Assembly (NCBI GenBank): GCA_021904315.1
Contig: CM038917.1
Coordinates: forward strand, 4,944,041 to 5,008,040
DNA from: Sphagnum magellanicum
Lineage: Eukaryota > Streptophyta > Sphagnopsida > Sphagnales > Sphagnaceae
DNA length: 64,000 nt
Direction of reading: 5' to 3'
This document shows positions 30,346 through 42,909 of this stretch, in pieces. Under the pieces are notes generated by a model. The model had not been told where the DNA came from, searched no databases, and saw only the letters and a list, made by a program, of their open reading frames with translations. The position numbers and the translations under genes were made by a program. How positions within the stretch are numbered: the first letter of the stretch is position 1; each line of letters starts with the position of its first letter.

Positions 30346-32045
30346 GCAACTTCCTGTGGTCGCTGATTTTTTGGGCTTTCACATAATGGAGACAAGTGGT
30401 CATTGATGGATTGCGCCGACCATGTGTCAGCAAAGAAAGGTGAGGCAAGTTAGCAGTCTTTAGTCAGAACCAGGGTTTTTTTTTTCAAATTCCTCAGGTA
30501 GGTGCACTGGCGAGGATCCCCAGCTTTAATTCGCATTAAATGGCGACTGCACTAGGCGGACATTAGAGTTTTTTCTGAATCCTGCATAATTCTTGGTGAG
30601 CTACACGAACTCACTGTCTAAATCTGGCGATATTTTTGAAAATTTTCAAGAAAAATCCTTTGTAGAGGTCGCCCTGGGCTTTTTTTTTTGGTCAGTCAGT
30701 TGGCGAAATTTCGCCCAACAGAAAACACTGGTCAGAACTCTCCTCTTATATAGATTATTATATCAACTCTTTGCTTTGTGTAACTTTTTCTCCTTTCATT
30801 ACCTGCTGGGAAACATTGTTCATAATTTCATTTCCCATAATGTCATGGCACATGCCCCATGTTGGTGGTAGGCCCCAAACTTGAGCATGTGTAAGGTTTT
30901 AGACTCGAAAAATTTCCTATTAGAGCTGAACTTTTCAGCCTTTACAGAATGGATGTATTTGGTCATTGTTCGATAATTCACAGCCTGTGTCAGGAGATAT
31001 AATGAGGGTTGTTAGAGCTGGAACTAGTGATTTGTTGGTGGCTGAAATTCGCCATTTTTGCTGTTAAAAAAAAAGTCCCAAGCAACATGATCCAGTGAAC
31101 ATTTTGGAGAAGTTCTTAAAAAATCCTCACATATAGAGGAAGAAGAGAGATATGAAATCACCAAGATTTTCTGGGAGGATTTGGGCAGATTTCTAGCCTG
31201 TTTCTTTTGAAATCTCCATATTTATAGTTAATAGGTTCTAGTGGTTCGCCAACATGTAATAAGATTCCTAGAACTTTATTTGTCTTGTAGCCAGATCTGA
31301 CTAAATCCTCTTGTGGCTGATGGCCACTTTTGATGCAACATGAGAAAATTGAAAAAAGAAACACTGGCTGGAAGCTCTGAATTGTGTGTCAGCAAAGAAA
31401 ACTTATTGGCCATTTGAAGTCTTCCCCAAAGTTGGGCATACATTAGAGAAATCCCTAAATTCACCAGGATTTTCATAGGGTGTCTCACACCCTATTAAAA
31501 TTTTCGCCCTGAGTTGCAGTCGTCCGTAAGGTCACCCTGACTAACCGTGGGCGGTTTTCGAAAAAGAGTGGGTGAGAAGGGGTTGACCACGTGGTGTGTT
31601 TGACTGGCTTAAAATAGGTGGACAGTCCAAGAAGTTGCCAATTTCAACACTTGGATTGGCGAGGGGGGAGGGGAGGTTGTTGCGAGAAGTTTTTTTTTTT
31701 GGGATTTTGAGGGGATTTGGGTGGGGTTTTTCATTTCCTGAAGGATGGGCGGGCTAGGGGTTTAGGGGATGATGATTTTTCTTTTTCTTTTGGGGGGAGG
31801 GTTTGTTTTTCTTTCAGAGTGGGTGGGTTCAAGTCTTTAAATATTTATTTTTGGTTGTTGGAGGTCTAGGGGACACCTCAATTTATTTGAAGTTTTTTAT
31901 TTTTTTATAATTAGGTGTGGGTTCATGTTCTAGGGTTTAGAGTTTAGGGTTTATGGGGTTAGGGGAGCTTTTCATTTGATTCCTTTGATGCTAAATAAGT
32001 GGGAGGGATCCCAATTTTGCCTTTTTATTTTCAATCTCATTTCAC
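30346..32045. other. Intergenic DNA with repeat A-like fragment and telomere-like words
   Basis: No gene is supported. A repeat A-like fragment (GCTGATGGCCACTTTTGATGC) sits at about 31290-31372. G-rich, T-rich sequence follows from 31660, with a few TTTAGGG-like words around 31930-31970. The open frames are short and unrecognised. Confidence 0.4.
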
Positions 32046-32161
32046 TTGAAAGTTTTAAGTCTTCCATTTCATTTGGGAGTGTCAAGTGATTTGAAATTTT
32101 TTTTGGGTTTAGGGAATCCGATTTCATTTTTCTTTTTTAGGGTTCATTTCACTTGCCATCT

Positions 32162-32374
32162 ATGGAGTTTATTTTATCACATCTTGAATCGAGCTCCTCC
32201 AATAGTGACGAGGAGTTGCTTGAGGAAATGGTGATAAATGATCAAATTGCAATGCAAGCGATAATTGCTTGTGTCAATATTTGGGAATATTTCACATCAA
32301 TAGAGCTGGATGAAGAAAGTGAAAATTTGGTCAACCTTGATGTAAGTGTGTGGGACATCTTAACAACCATGTGA
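32162..32374 (+). other. Short acidic open frame, 70 codons, unknown
   Basis: It starts MEFILSHLESSSSNSDEELL and continues acidic. A Ser-rich, acidic start like this occurs at the N-termini of some transposase-associated proteins (PIF/Harbinger type), but nothing diagnostic follows. It could equally be chance. No splice partner was identified. Confidence 0.15.
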
Positions 32375-32929
32375 ACCACACTAAGTTTGTTTAAGTTTCT
32401 CACCAACTTCATTTTGGGAAAATTTGAAAATTTGACTCAACTTGTGGTCCTAACCAATGTTGGGTGATTCTCACATGCGACTTGAAAATCTGCAAGATTT
32501 TGAAGTTGAAAACTGTGGGTTCTTAGATAAGAGGAAAACCAAATTAATAACCTAACTGGTTCACAACCTAGTGATAACCACCCCTAAAATGTTTAAGGTT
32601 TTCAAAAATCAAAAAAGTTGAAAATCAAAAAAGGTATCTCCCAATACCTTTTGGACCAGTTTCAACTTTAAGGTTATAGCTTATAGGTTTAGGTTTAAGG
32701 TTTAAAGCTAGCCATTTTAAGTGTGTTGTTTAGGTTTAGGGTTAATAATTAAAAATTAGGGTTAGGTTCAAAAATTAAGGTTTAGTCATTGCCTGAAACG
32801 ACGCCTTAAACTATATAAATTAAATGTTAGTGAATGAGAGCTTCTTTGATTTTGCTTTGTGCGTTATATGTTATTTGTTAATTGCTTTGGATTTCTCTTA
32901 TGTTTTGTTTCTAGATCTTTTAACTTTTT

Positions 32930-34260
32930 GTTCAACTCTTTTTTTGTGTTTTTTTGGGTTTGTTTTTGCTTTTAGATCTTGCTTGTGGCCCTTGCTTTTG
33001 TTCCAACTCTCATTTTGTAGGTATAGGTTTTTATTCTTGGCTTTAGTTTTTGATTCTTTCCTAACTTTCGCTTCTTACTTCTATTTTTCGTTTCTCATTT
33101 ACGGTTTTTACTTGGCTTTCATTTCTTGTTTTTGTCTCTCATATTTTTTCTTTTGGCTCTTGTCAAGTTTTCATTTCTCACTTCTATCTTTCACTTTTCA
33201 CTTATGGGTGAAAGCACACTATAGTGAACCAATGGCGATGGATGTGGTGTTCATAATTAGTCTTTTTCATAATGTCAAATTGGAATCACTACTTCAAAAT
33301 TGCAAACATTCCCCCCTAAAACAAAAAATTTGTGGATTTCAATAAAGGCCTCCCTTGAAAATCCTACATGCTATTTATATTTTGAAATGTAGCTAAAAAT
33401 TCATCAATGTGTGGATTTCAAAGACTAAATTTTCAGATATTCATTTTTTTATGAATTATTCCATTCAAAATCTACATTCATGATACCATTCCACCAAAAA
33501 AAAACATTTACTAGTATAGTTCATGATGCATTTTTGAGTCCATAACACAAATCATGGATTGTGACAACACAATTGCCTTGACTTAGAAAGTCCACTTTGA
33601 GTTCATAATATCATTATTTGTCATTCTATTTTTACAATGCTTTTAACTTGTACCCCACTACTAAAAAATGAGTCCCTACCAACATTTTATCATAATTTCA
33701 AAGTTATATAGGCCTATAACTTAACACCCCCCTTTAGTGAAAATTGTAGTGTGACACCAAAAAATGGATTATCTAGTGTGCTTTCACCCTTATTGCTCTT
33801 GCCTAACTCTCACTTTTCACTTATGTTTCTCACTTCTCACTTCTAGTTCTTGTTCAACTTTCATTTCTTGCTTCTAGTTCTATCTACTTTCACTTTTGTT
33901 TTTCATTTCTAGTTCTTGTTTGGCTCTCACTTTTTGCTTTTGTTTTTTGTTTCTATCTCTTGCTTCTCACTTTTATCTTTCACTTTTCACTTTTGTCTTT
34001 TACTTCTTGTTTATGGTTCATGGTTGGCTTTCGTTTCCTACTTCTATCTTTCACTTCTCACTTTTATCTTTTATTTCTTGTTTTTAGCTCTTGCTTGGCT
34101 TTTGCTTTTCACTTTTGTTTTTTGTTTTCCCTTTTGGTTTTGCCTAGCTTTTATTTCTCATTTTTGTCTTTTATTTTTCCTTTCTATCTTTCATTTCTTG
34201 CTTTTGATTTTTTTGCTAACCTTAATTATTTCTAGCTCTTATTTTAAGTCTTGGTTCTAC
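32930..34260 (+). repeat. Pyrimidine-rich degenerate tandem array, split by a TIR element
   Basis: Words such as TTTCACTTCTTGTTTTTAGC, CACTTTTATCTTTCACTTCT and GCTCTTGCTTGGCTTT recur at irregular spacing of roughly 20-35 bp on both sides of the TIR element at 33206-33789. The array is almost free of purine runs on this strand. The Phe/Leu/Ser-rich open frames through it (up to 173 codons) are composition artefacts, not proteins. Confidence 0.7.
33206..33789. mobile_element. 584-bp TIR element, same family as 20172-20969, TSD TTAT
   Basis: Left end GGGTGAAAGCACACTATAG; right end reverse-complemented GGGTGAAAGCACACTAGAT. TTAT flanks it at 33202-33205 and 33790-33793. The pyrimidine-rich array continues directly on both sides, which confirms an insertion. 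No coding capacity. Confidence 0.85.
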
Positions 34261-34539
34261 CTTGGTTCAAGCCCTGGTTTTTTATTCAACTACGATTATT
34301 TGTTTCATATATGAAAGCACCTTTCCACTCTGGCTTTGGCTTCTCATTTTTGGCTCTTGCTTGCATTCTAGCATGCATTGGATGCATTATTTTTGCAGAC
34401 TAGTACTTCCCCCCTGCTATTTTTTTGCATGTTCAAAATTCCAAGGCCAATTCGGGATGGAGGTCAAGCTTCCAAATTCTTTTTCAAGTAAACTTGCAAT
34501 CAACTTTTACTTTTTCAAAAAATAATAATATTTTGATCA

Positions 34540-35128
34540 AGGTGAAAACACATTACGGTGGTAAAAAATTATTGTCACAAATACTACTTTTGAAACTACA
34601 TGTTTTTGAACTTCTACCAAATTAATATTAAAATTACTTTTTGTAAATTCTACTTGGAGCAATGTATTTCAAAACGAAAAATATATATTGTAAAAAAAAA
34701 TCCCATTTTGAAGTTGATATTAAATGATTGAAAAGTATATTACTGAAAAAAAAATTGTACCAATATATTGCAAAGTGCAAATATATTAAAAAATCACTCA
34801 AACGATTAACAAATTTGATGAAGTATTCAATCATATATTACATATGAGTTTATTGTCCCATTTTAATTATATATGAAGAATTCCACATCTAGATGAGGTT
34901 TTTCATTCAAACAAACATGTGTGAATACATAAAAGTTTTTTTGAAAAACCACTATCATTTGAAAGATAACAAGAATTGTGTTGGAGGATTTGTGTCAAAA
35001 ATCCATTTTTAATGTTTCTCAAAACGTTAAATGAAATGAAAAAATATGCCCCCAAAATAATACAAAATGTATTAAAAAATGAATACATTTTTTTGTTCAA
35101 AATATACCACTGTAATGTGTTTTCACCC
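34540..35128. mobile_element. 589-bp TIR element, same family, TSD ATCA
   Basis: Left end AGGTGAAAACACATTACGG; right end reverse-complemented GGGTGAAAACACATTACAG. ATCA flanks it at 34536-34539 and 35129-35132. Its left subterminal region (TTGTCACA, then TTTTTGAACTTC) resembles that of the copy at 20172, so the two are related beyond the TIRs. No coding capacity. Confidence 0.85.
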
Positions 35129-35132
35129 ATCA

Positions 35133-37480
35133 ACAAAATTATAATAAATATCTATCTTATAAGTTATTTATTTTTTCTTGTGTTATTTACTAAGCCAAAC
35201 CTAGGTAGATTAAAAAAGATCTTAAAATGCTTATTAATGATTGTCTTCTTTCATGAAAGGTATGCATGTATATCTTAATCTTGATGATTTGCAACAATTT
35301 GGTCAAGGGGGCAAAAAGTTGACTTATATCATTCCACTTGCACTATCAAGGAAACAAATAAAAAACTTCAAAAGTCACAATACAATAGGGATGACCCATA
35401 TATACTTCCTTGTTTGACCTAAAATTTTGACTATTTACAGTGTTGATGCAATAGGCAAGGCTAATAAAACATGAAAAACCATGGCTACTCTTGAGTGATT
35501 ACTAAAGGTTATATGTCATCCAACTTTTGAATAATTGGCATGTTAGAAAGGACATCATCAACTTAGTTTGACATTGTTTTTATCATGACATCCATAATTT
35601 TTCTTAGGTTAGAAGAGGGTGCTTCAAACCTAATTTGTGCTTGGATTGACGTCAAGATCCATGACATTGTGTCTCTTCACTATAATTCCTTTGCTTTTTA
35701 GTTTGATTATAGACTTTAATCATAATCATATGTGAGTTTATTTAATGTGTCTAAAGTCAAAATATAGCTCATTGCACATATTCCTTATGATTTGACAACA
35801 TAAAATGTTCCACATGGGACAATGGATGTTGAAAGAAAGTAGGATGAATGGCAAGTAACAAAATATGGTAGAAATCTTACAAACCTTGAATCACAAACTA
35901 ATACAATGATACTTATCTATTTATTATTGCATTTGTCATTTTTTTCAAGTCTTACATGTAGGAGACCCACTTTACAAGGATTCAAATGAAGCAACATGAA
36001 AGACACTAAAAAGGTCACCATCTTTCAAACCTTGATAATCATACATTTGAAGAAAATAACAATCCAATCCATAAGTGGACATTCCTATCCACCAACTTTT
36101 CCATTAACACATCTTAATTATGTTAAAAATCATGCAAACATTTGACCAACAATAGAAAAATTAACATAATCAAGCACATTTGTTTACCTTACACAAGCTA
36201 GTGCCTTACTAAATGCGCAATATCTATCACATATGGCATGTCATGCATATATGGATCTAACAATATTGTGTTTTCTCAAATTATCATATGCATAAAAGCA
36301 CAATTCAAATGAAAACATATAATTAAGAAACCAAGCCATTGTGTGAAGATTTGGTTCACCTTTTTCATATGAAAAGTCTAAGAATGCCATGTAATTTATG
36401 TTAAGAAGAGTGCCCATACACATTAAGGCACCATAAATTCATAAAACAAAACCTCCTTTCACAATTAATCAAACAATTACACTATTTATGACGTCGCAAA
36501 TTAGTGCTTCATGAATATGAGGAGTTCCATGTGGTAAGAAAACCGAAAAGGAATTGTATTGAGTATATTTGGAAAATGGGTGTAGCTAGAGAGAAATGAC
36601 AAAGAAAAATCAAATTCCTAACACAGACCTTAACATGTGATGCAAAAGAAAGGAAACACATGGACTTGTGCAATGTCTTGTCAATGAAATTAACATTGAG
36701 CAAAACCTTAAACACCTATATCCGACTTCTACTTTCAATGTTGCTTGAGTTCTCACACTCTATGTAGGTTTGTCCTAATTCAAGAACACAAGGATTTTCT
36801 TCCAAATCGACTACCAGTCATCAATCAACAAACCAAGAGAGATTTCTACTAATGCACCCAAAGTGTTATTGCATGCACACAAAATAGCAAAGGAAACAAA
36901 ATAATAATGCACCCTTGCCTCGTACAACACTTGAATTTCCACCCTTGCCTTTGCTTTCTATAAGAAGGTGTTTCACATTCAAAATGCATGAACATGTAAT
37001 GTACATTCATCCTAAACAATTCAAATCTATTAGGATTTTGTGGTGTTCAAAACATTAAACTCAAGCCCTTCATTAAACATTCAATGAAACTACCATATGA
37101 AGATCTTGTTATATTTGCAAGCTTCAAATGTTGCTTGTTGGCCTTTCCCCATTAAAACTTGTAATTTTTTTGTCACCACTATGTTATTTGAAATAAAATT
37201 GCTTGTGATGAATCTATGTTTCCATTAAACTATAAATAGCTAAGAAAACTTGAAGAGGGTATAATCTTCCAAGCCAAAAATAAAGGAAGATGAGTCTTTT
37301 GCAAATGAAAGTTAGTACAAAGGGAATGCAATGTAAGAATTCAATCACGTTGTGCAAATGTTGCAAACCCTACATTTTGGGTGATTTTTGCAATTTCCCC
37401 CCCCTTTATACGATTCATTCATTGTTATTGCATTTTTCATTTTAATGAAATGTTACACACAAACAAAATGTTGATGGGGG
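35133..37480. other. AT-rich intergenic DNA
   Basis: I recognise no gene, RNA or transposon domain. Short frames are unremarkable. Confidence 0.4.
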
Positions 37481-40400
37481 CATAATGTTTTTTTTGGCCA
37501 AAAATTTGCCACTTGGTCACAAAAAAATAGGGTTGTGAATCATACAAATATTTTTGGGGGAAATACTAGCCCAAAATCACTATATTTTGAGGAAAAAAAG
37601 AACAAAGTTGCCATATTTTGAGGAAAATGTTTTAAATCATTATATTTAGACTAAATGATCTAACATGATGCCAAAATATAGTGGGTTCCATAAAACTTTT
37701 ATTTTCCTCCTCGACCTATAGCCAAAATTAGCTAGGTCCTTTTATTGATGATCACTAGTTCACCTACCTCACAATTTTTTTTTTTTCAAAAATGTTGATG
37801 ATAAGGGGCAAATGAGTTAATTTATGAAGGAAGGTAGTTTGTTTTGTTTTGTTTGTATTTGTGAGATCCATCAAACCAGGATGCTTTCGATTGCGTTCTT
37901 GATATCTTTGGAAAGCTCTAAAGGAGGAAGGGTGCATTGGCTTGGTTTCATGGTGTTTGGACTTGTGGTGTAGAAGTTTTTGAATATTGATTGATTTTTT
38001 CATTGAAAATTAAATTAAATCGTAGCTGAAATTTTTGGAGGGATTGGAATGTGCCTCTAGTGTTGTTGGAAAGATCTTGACGAGCAAGATTTAATCAAAT
38101 TTATTTGGTAAGATTTGGATTCATAATGTGGGAAATAATGATTTAAAAGTGATTTCTGCCACTAAAAATTCAAATAAATTCCAAAAAACCAAGTTTTGGA
38201 AGGAAAAACCAGTTGAGGACATGTTAACACTTGGGCCAATGGCACATGCCACTCTATCCATTGACGAATTGGTACAAATGAAGGGCATGTCCAATTGCCA
38301 CAAAATTTGTTTTGTTAAAAAATAACACTTCATTTGGTTCACATTGTATGAAACACCTTTGTGTTTTGGAAAATGTTTTGTAATCCAATTCATGTTATAG
38401 AGCATGCTCTTTTCCTACATACAACAAAAATCAATAAGAAGCCTATGTTCTTGGGAAAAAAACTACTAAACCTAAAACACCAATTTTTTTTCTTTTTGGA
38501 TTTTTTTTTTTCTTTTGAGATTTTTTAACAATATGATGGTCCATTAATTTTTTTGATAAATAAACAATGACTTGTGTTTTAAAAATGAATTAAAATAGAA
38601 ACATGAACCTAAAAGTTTAAAAATGAAACATCTTACAAGATAGACCTACATAACATGTTGATCAATTAAAGGGATGTCCACACCACCAATTATGTACAAC
38701 CTTTATTGCTAAATAAGGCATTCACTTATGGTAAGTATAAGAGGAAAGATTTCAATGCAAAAGCTTCAAAAAGTTGTTATGTAGGCTCCTTTTGTGCTAG
38801 GTTCAAATCTAATAACCTCATGTGTTTTGAAGGAAGAGAGCCAAGGTGAACAATTGAAAATGGTGGGAGGTTCGAAGGCTCAAAGTTCAAACTAGTGTGG
38901 TACTTGTATGTCCACTTTTCAATACCATGAATAAGCCTTAATAACAAAGATTTTACTCATTTTACATGCGAACTTGGTGTGTTTGCCTTTAGATATAAGC
39001 TAAGTAGGGTATGAATTTGGTATGAATATTTGTATTTTGGGATGTAATGTGAATATGATATATGTAATTACAAATTTTGGCATTCATATTGGGGATATAT
39101 GAACATTGGGATTGTATTTAAAGTCAACTCATACAAATCTTGAAACATTCATAAGCAAAGAGTAACATATTATGCACATGAAACACAACCAACATAATCA
39201 ATAATGAAACATTTGCAAATAGTGAAATGTAAATGCCTTATGTTGTGCCTCTTATTTAGCTCCATTGTCACTAATGAACCTTAGTAATGGTATCACTCGC
39301 AATATTGTAATTGCCACAAACCAAACTAGTTCAGTATCACAATTGCAAACCCTAAGTTGATAGTCACCACAATATGAATATGAATTGAATATACAAAGTG
39401 AGTTCATACTTGATAGGTATGTTTTACCTTATGTTCTAAAAGTGTCAAGATAGCTAGCCCATTGGAAATATATCCAAATCTTTTGTGGATAAACATTGCA
39501 TTTGAATCCACATGTGGGACATTCAAATGTATCACATCTAAGTGTTCTTTGCAATTATAAACCATTGCAAAGACATCCATGGGTTGGGGGATAGTGAACC
39601 AATTTTGTTTAGACCAATATGTTTGATATTCCAATGAACTTCACACATAAACATTTTTTGTGAAGTGAATTGGACATGCATTATGGTTTTTTGTGCATGA
39701 AAACATTTTTTGGGTTGTAAAGATGTACTATGGTTGCCCCCTAGAACATGATGCCCCAAAACTTGTAACACTAGAACATAACAAATCCAAATCCACTAAT
39801 GAATTCACTAGGTTTTGTATTGAATTAGGTGAATTCCTAATGAATTCATCAAATTGTTTAGTGATTAATGATGAGTTGATAATAGACAAGTAAATTCACT
39901 AACATATGAACAACTATATTATTTTGAATATATTGAATATTGAATATTAATTATTTGAACTATTTATTTAACATTAATTATTTTATATTGATTATTTTAG
40001 TTTTTAGTTTTTTTTTAAATTGAAAGTTTCAAGAAGATTCAAACCTATCTACCTAGGTAGGTAGAAAATTAGCACCTACTTACTTGTGTAGGTGGGCAAG
40101 TAGGTGGAAAAGGAAAATATATAGATGGATTGAATAGCCAAAAAAAATCTCATTTACTTTGCTATTTCCATTTAAGGTCAAACATTTCTTTAATCATCCC
40201 AAATTGGCATACACATTTCTATGTTGTAAGTCAAAAGAAGACATGTTTATATACCATGTGAAATGGATTCAAAAACAAAATATGGGTTAAATCTTTTATT
40301 TGCACCTTAGTTTTAAATTGAGATGGAATTAACCTTTTCCAAAAGACAATTTTCATTAGTAATATCTTTTTCATATTATGTCCAAATAAAATGATTTAAA

Positions 40401-42900
40401 TTTCATTCTGGAAGGTTTTCCAAAAACTACAAAAAATTATAATTTTTTTTTTAATTGAATAAAATTTCATGTAAATCTTGCATTTCAACACATTCTAACA
40501 ACAATGTCTTGAAAACATTTTTTTTTTTTTTACCCATCATTATCTTCCTCATATTTTGTCCCAAGGAAAAAAAATAAATTAATATGATATTTTTGTATAA
40601 AATACGATGTATCAACATATAATAACGTATCATCAAAATTATTTAATTCTACATAGTGTATTTTTAAAATAACTACATTTAAATATGGAATATTAAATAC
40701 ATGTATCCAGATTTTTATATTACAATATGAGTTTGATTATGTAATTATAAAATATAAATGAATTGGAAATAATAAATATTCAAGGAAATGATTAGTGTAT
40801 TATGAATATTAAATAACTTTTACATTTTATTAATTTTATTTTTAAATGATTTTTATTAATATAATATATAATTAATAAATATTTTCATATATTATATATA
40901 TGTGATTTTATATGATAAAAATACTAGATCAAAAAAATTATATTTGCATGGATGAATATTATGTTTTACATTTTTATCAAGTGAAGCCCGCAATAAAATA
41001 CTATCTAGTTTAAGAAATTATATATAATATGCATACATGATTTTATATGTTATATATTTTACATCTTATCATATGATATATAATATATTAGAAATATTTA
41101 TGTTAAAACTTATTGAATTCTGATTTTTTTTTGTTGCAAACATCTTTTAGCATTTTATTAAATAAAGATAACAAAAAAATATTTTTGGTTTAATTAATTA
41201 TTATAATCCAAAAATAAAGTAAAATATGTTACAAAATTTTATTATGTGTGTGTGTGTGTGTGTGTAAACAATTTAAATAATATTTAAATATATAAATTTG
41301 AATAATATGTTAGTTGATTTTTTAATATTAAAAATAAATTATTAATATTATTTCAATTAAATAATATTATTTTTAGAAATTCAAAATATATATTTCATTA
41401 TTTATTTTGAATTTTATTGTGGTTCATTTGGTTTCAAAATAATGGAATGTGTTAATTAATTATAAATTAATTTATATGATACAATATTAAATACTTTATA
41501 AATGATTAGTTAACATAAATTAATTTCTATATTTTATTACATTATTTTAATATTTGTATGTATAGTAACGAATGTAACCACCCAAATAAATATAATTTTT
41601 TACATTATGTTACAACATATTACTCATAATATAGTATATGTATTATATCAACACATATGATTAAGATTGGATTTTCATCTTTTTATTTCTTAAAAATGTC
41701 TTTATGTTGTAATAAATGAAGGCCCAAAATAAAATATGGGAATTAAATTCAAATTTTTTTGTAAAATAAATTACTAAATTAGTTATAAGTTGGTTTAAAT
41801 CACCATCTATTATGTCATATTTTAACCAATTGATGCAATAAAATGTTTTAATAATAAATTTACACATTATATATTAATTATATTAAATGCTGATTATTGT
41901 AAATTTTGATATAACATTGAAATTATCATTTTAATGGTACCAAAAATAACTTTAGTAAATTATTTTGACGACAAGTGAATGTGTAGTTGAAGTTTCATTG
42001 AATGTGAAATGAAATTAAGGCATGGTAAATTTTGTTCGCTTTTACAACCCCGTAGCAATTTAAGTTAGTGAATTTGAATTCATTATGTATTAGTGTAATC
42101 AATATTTTATCATTAGAAGTTTGCATGATAACCATAATTATGATGACTTTGTTCAATTGCAACTAACAAAGCCTAGTGGAAAAGTTTGTTGTAATAAAAA
42201 AGGGTCCATTATTAAGCATGGCATTGCCTCAACAATAAGGGAGGCATTTTTTAGGACATTTCACATTTGGAGGTAGCCCCTCCAATTTTAATGTGTCCAC
42301 TTTTTGCATTTTTTTACTAGATTCAAAACTTTAAACCCACAATAAGTAGGAGTTGAACATAGCTCCAAATGGCAATTCCCTTGTCCATGGCCCTCACCTA
42401 CATGTAAATGTTCAATCTTGGTTTAGAAGTGTGCAAAATCATCTTAATTGTATTATCTTCAAATATGTGTACAAACAATCTTCATCCCATGGCAAAACCT
42501 TGTTAAGAAGCTTGGCTAGTTATATTTCATTCCTTTAGAAACCACTTGTAAAATTATGGCATGACAAGACAACCATAATGGATGACACAGGTTGGAAGGA
42601 CTTCACAATGGCAATGGGAATTAAAATTTGCAAATTGATTCACAAAATCTATTCACCTCGAATGTGGTTAAACCAAAGTGGATACATCAATTCTAGCATG
42701 AACTTTGAAAGAACATGAACCATAACCAATAAATGTAAATGGAAGCACAACATGTGAACAAGCCTAATATTAACTTGCATACAATCCCCAACTTTGTTGT
42801 TAAGATTTAAATGAAACTTTTCATCATGCCAACATCACTTCATATCAAGGTCAATTTTTTGTTTCCTTTTATCATATTTGCATATGCTTCAAATAATCCT
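37481..42900. other. AT-rich intergenic DNA with minor repeats
   Basis: A weak repeat A-like segment lies at about 37720-37770 (GCCAAAATTAGCTAGG). ACCTAC/GTAGGT words like those in repeat B lie at about 40050-40110, and a (TG)n run at about 41247-41265. The region 40400-41900 is extremely AT-rich. No gene is supported. Confidence 0.4.
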
Positions 42901-42909
42901 CACAAAATC

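Noticed and set aside
31930-32790. Interstitial telomere repeats (TTTAGGG-like words)
   Set aside because: There are only a few scattered, imperfect words and no tandem run.
32824-34314. Hydrophobic Phe/Leu/Ser-rich proteins on the + strand
   Set aside because: They are translations of pyrimidine-rich repeats, with no membrane-protein family signature. One frame also runs into the TIR element.
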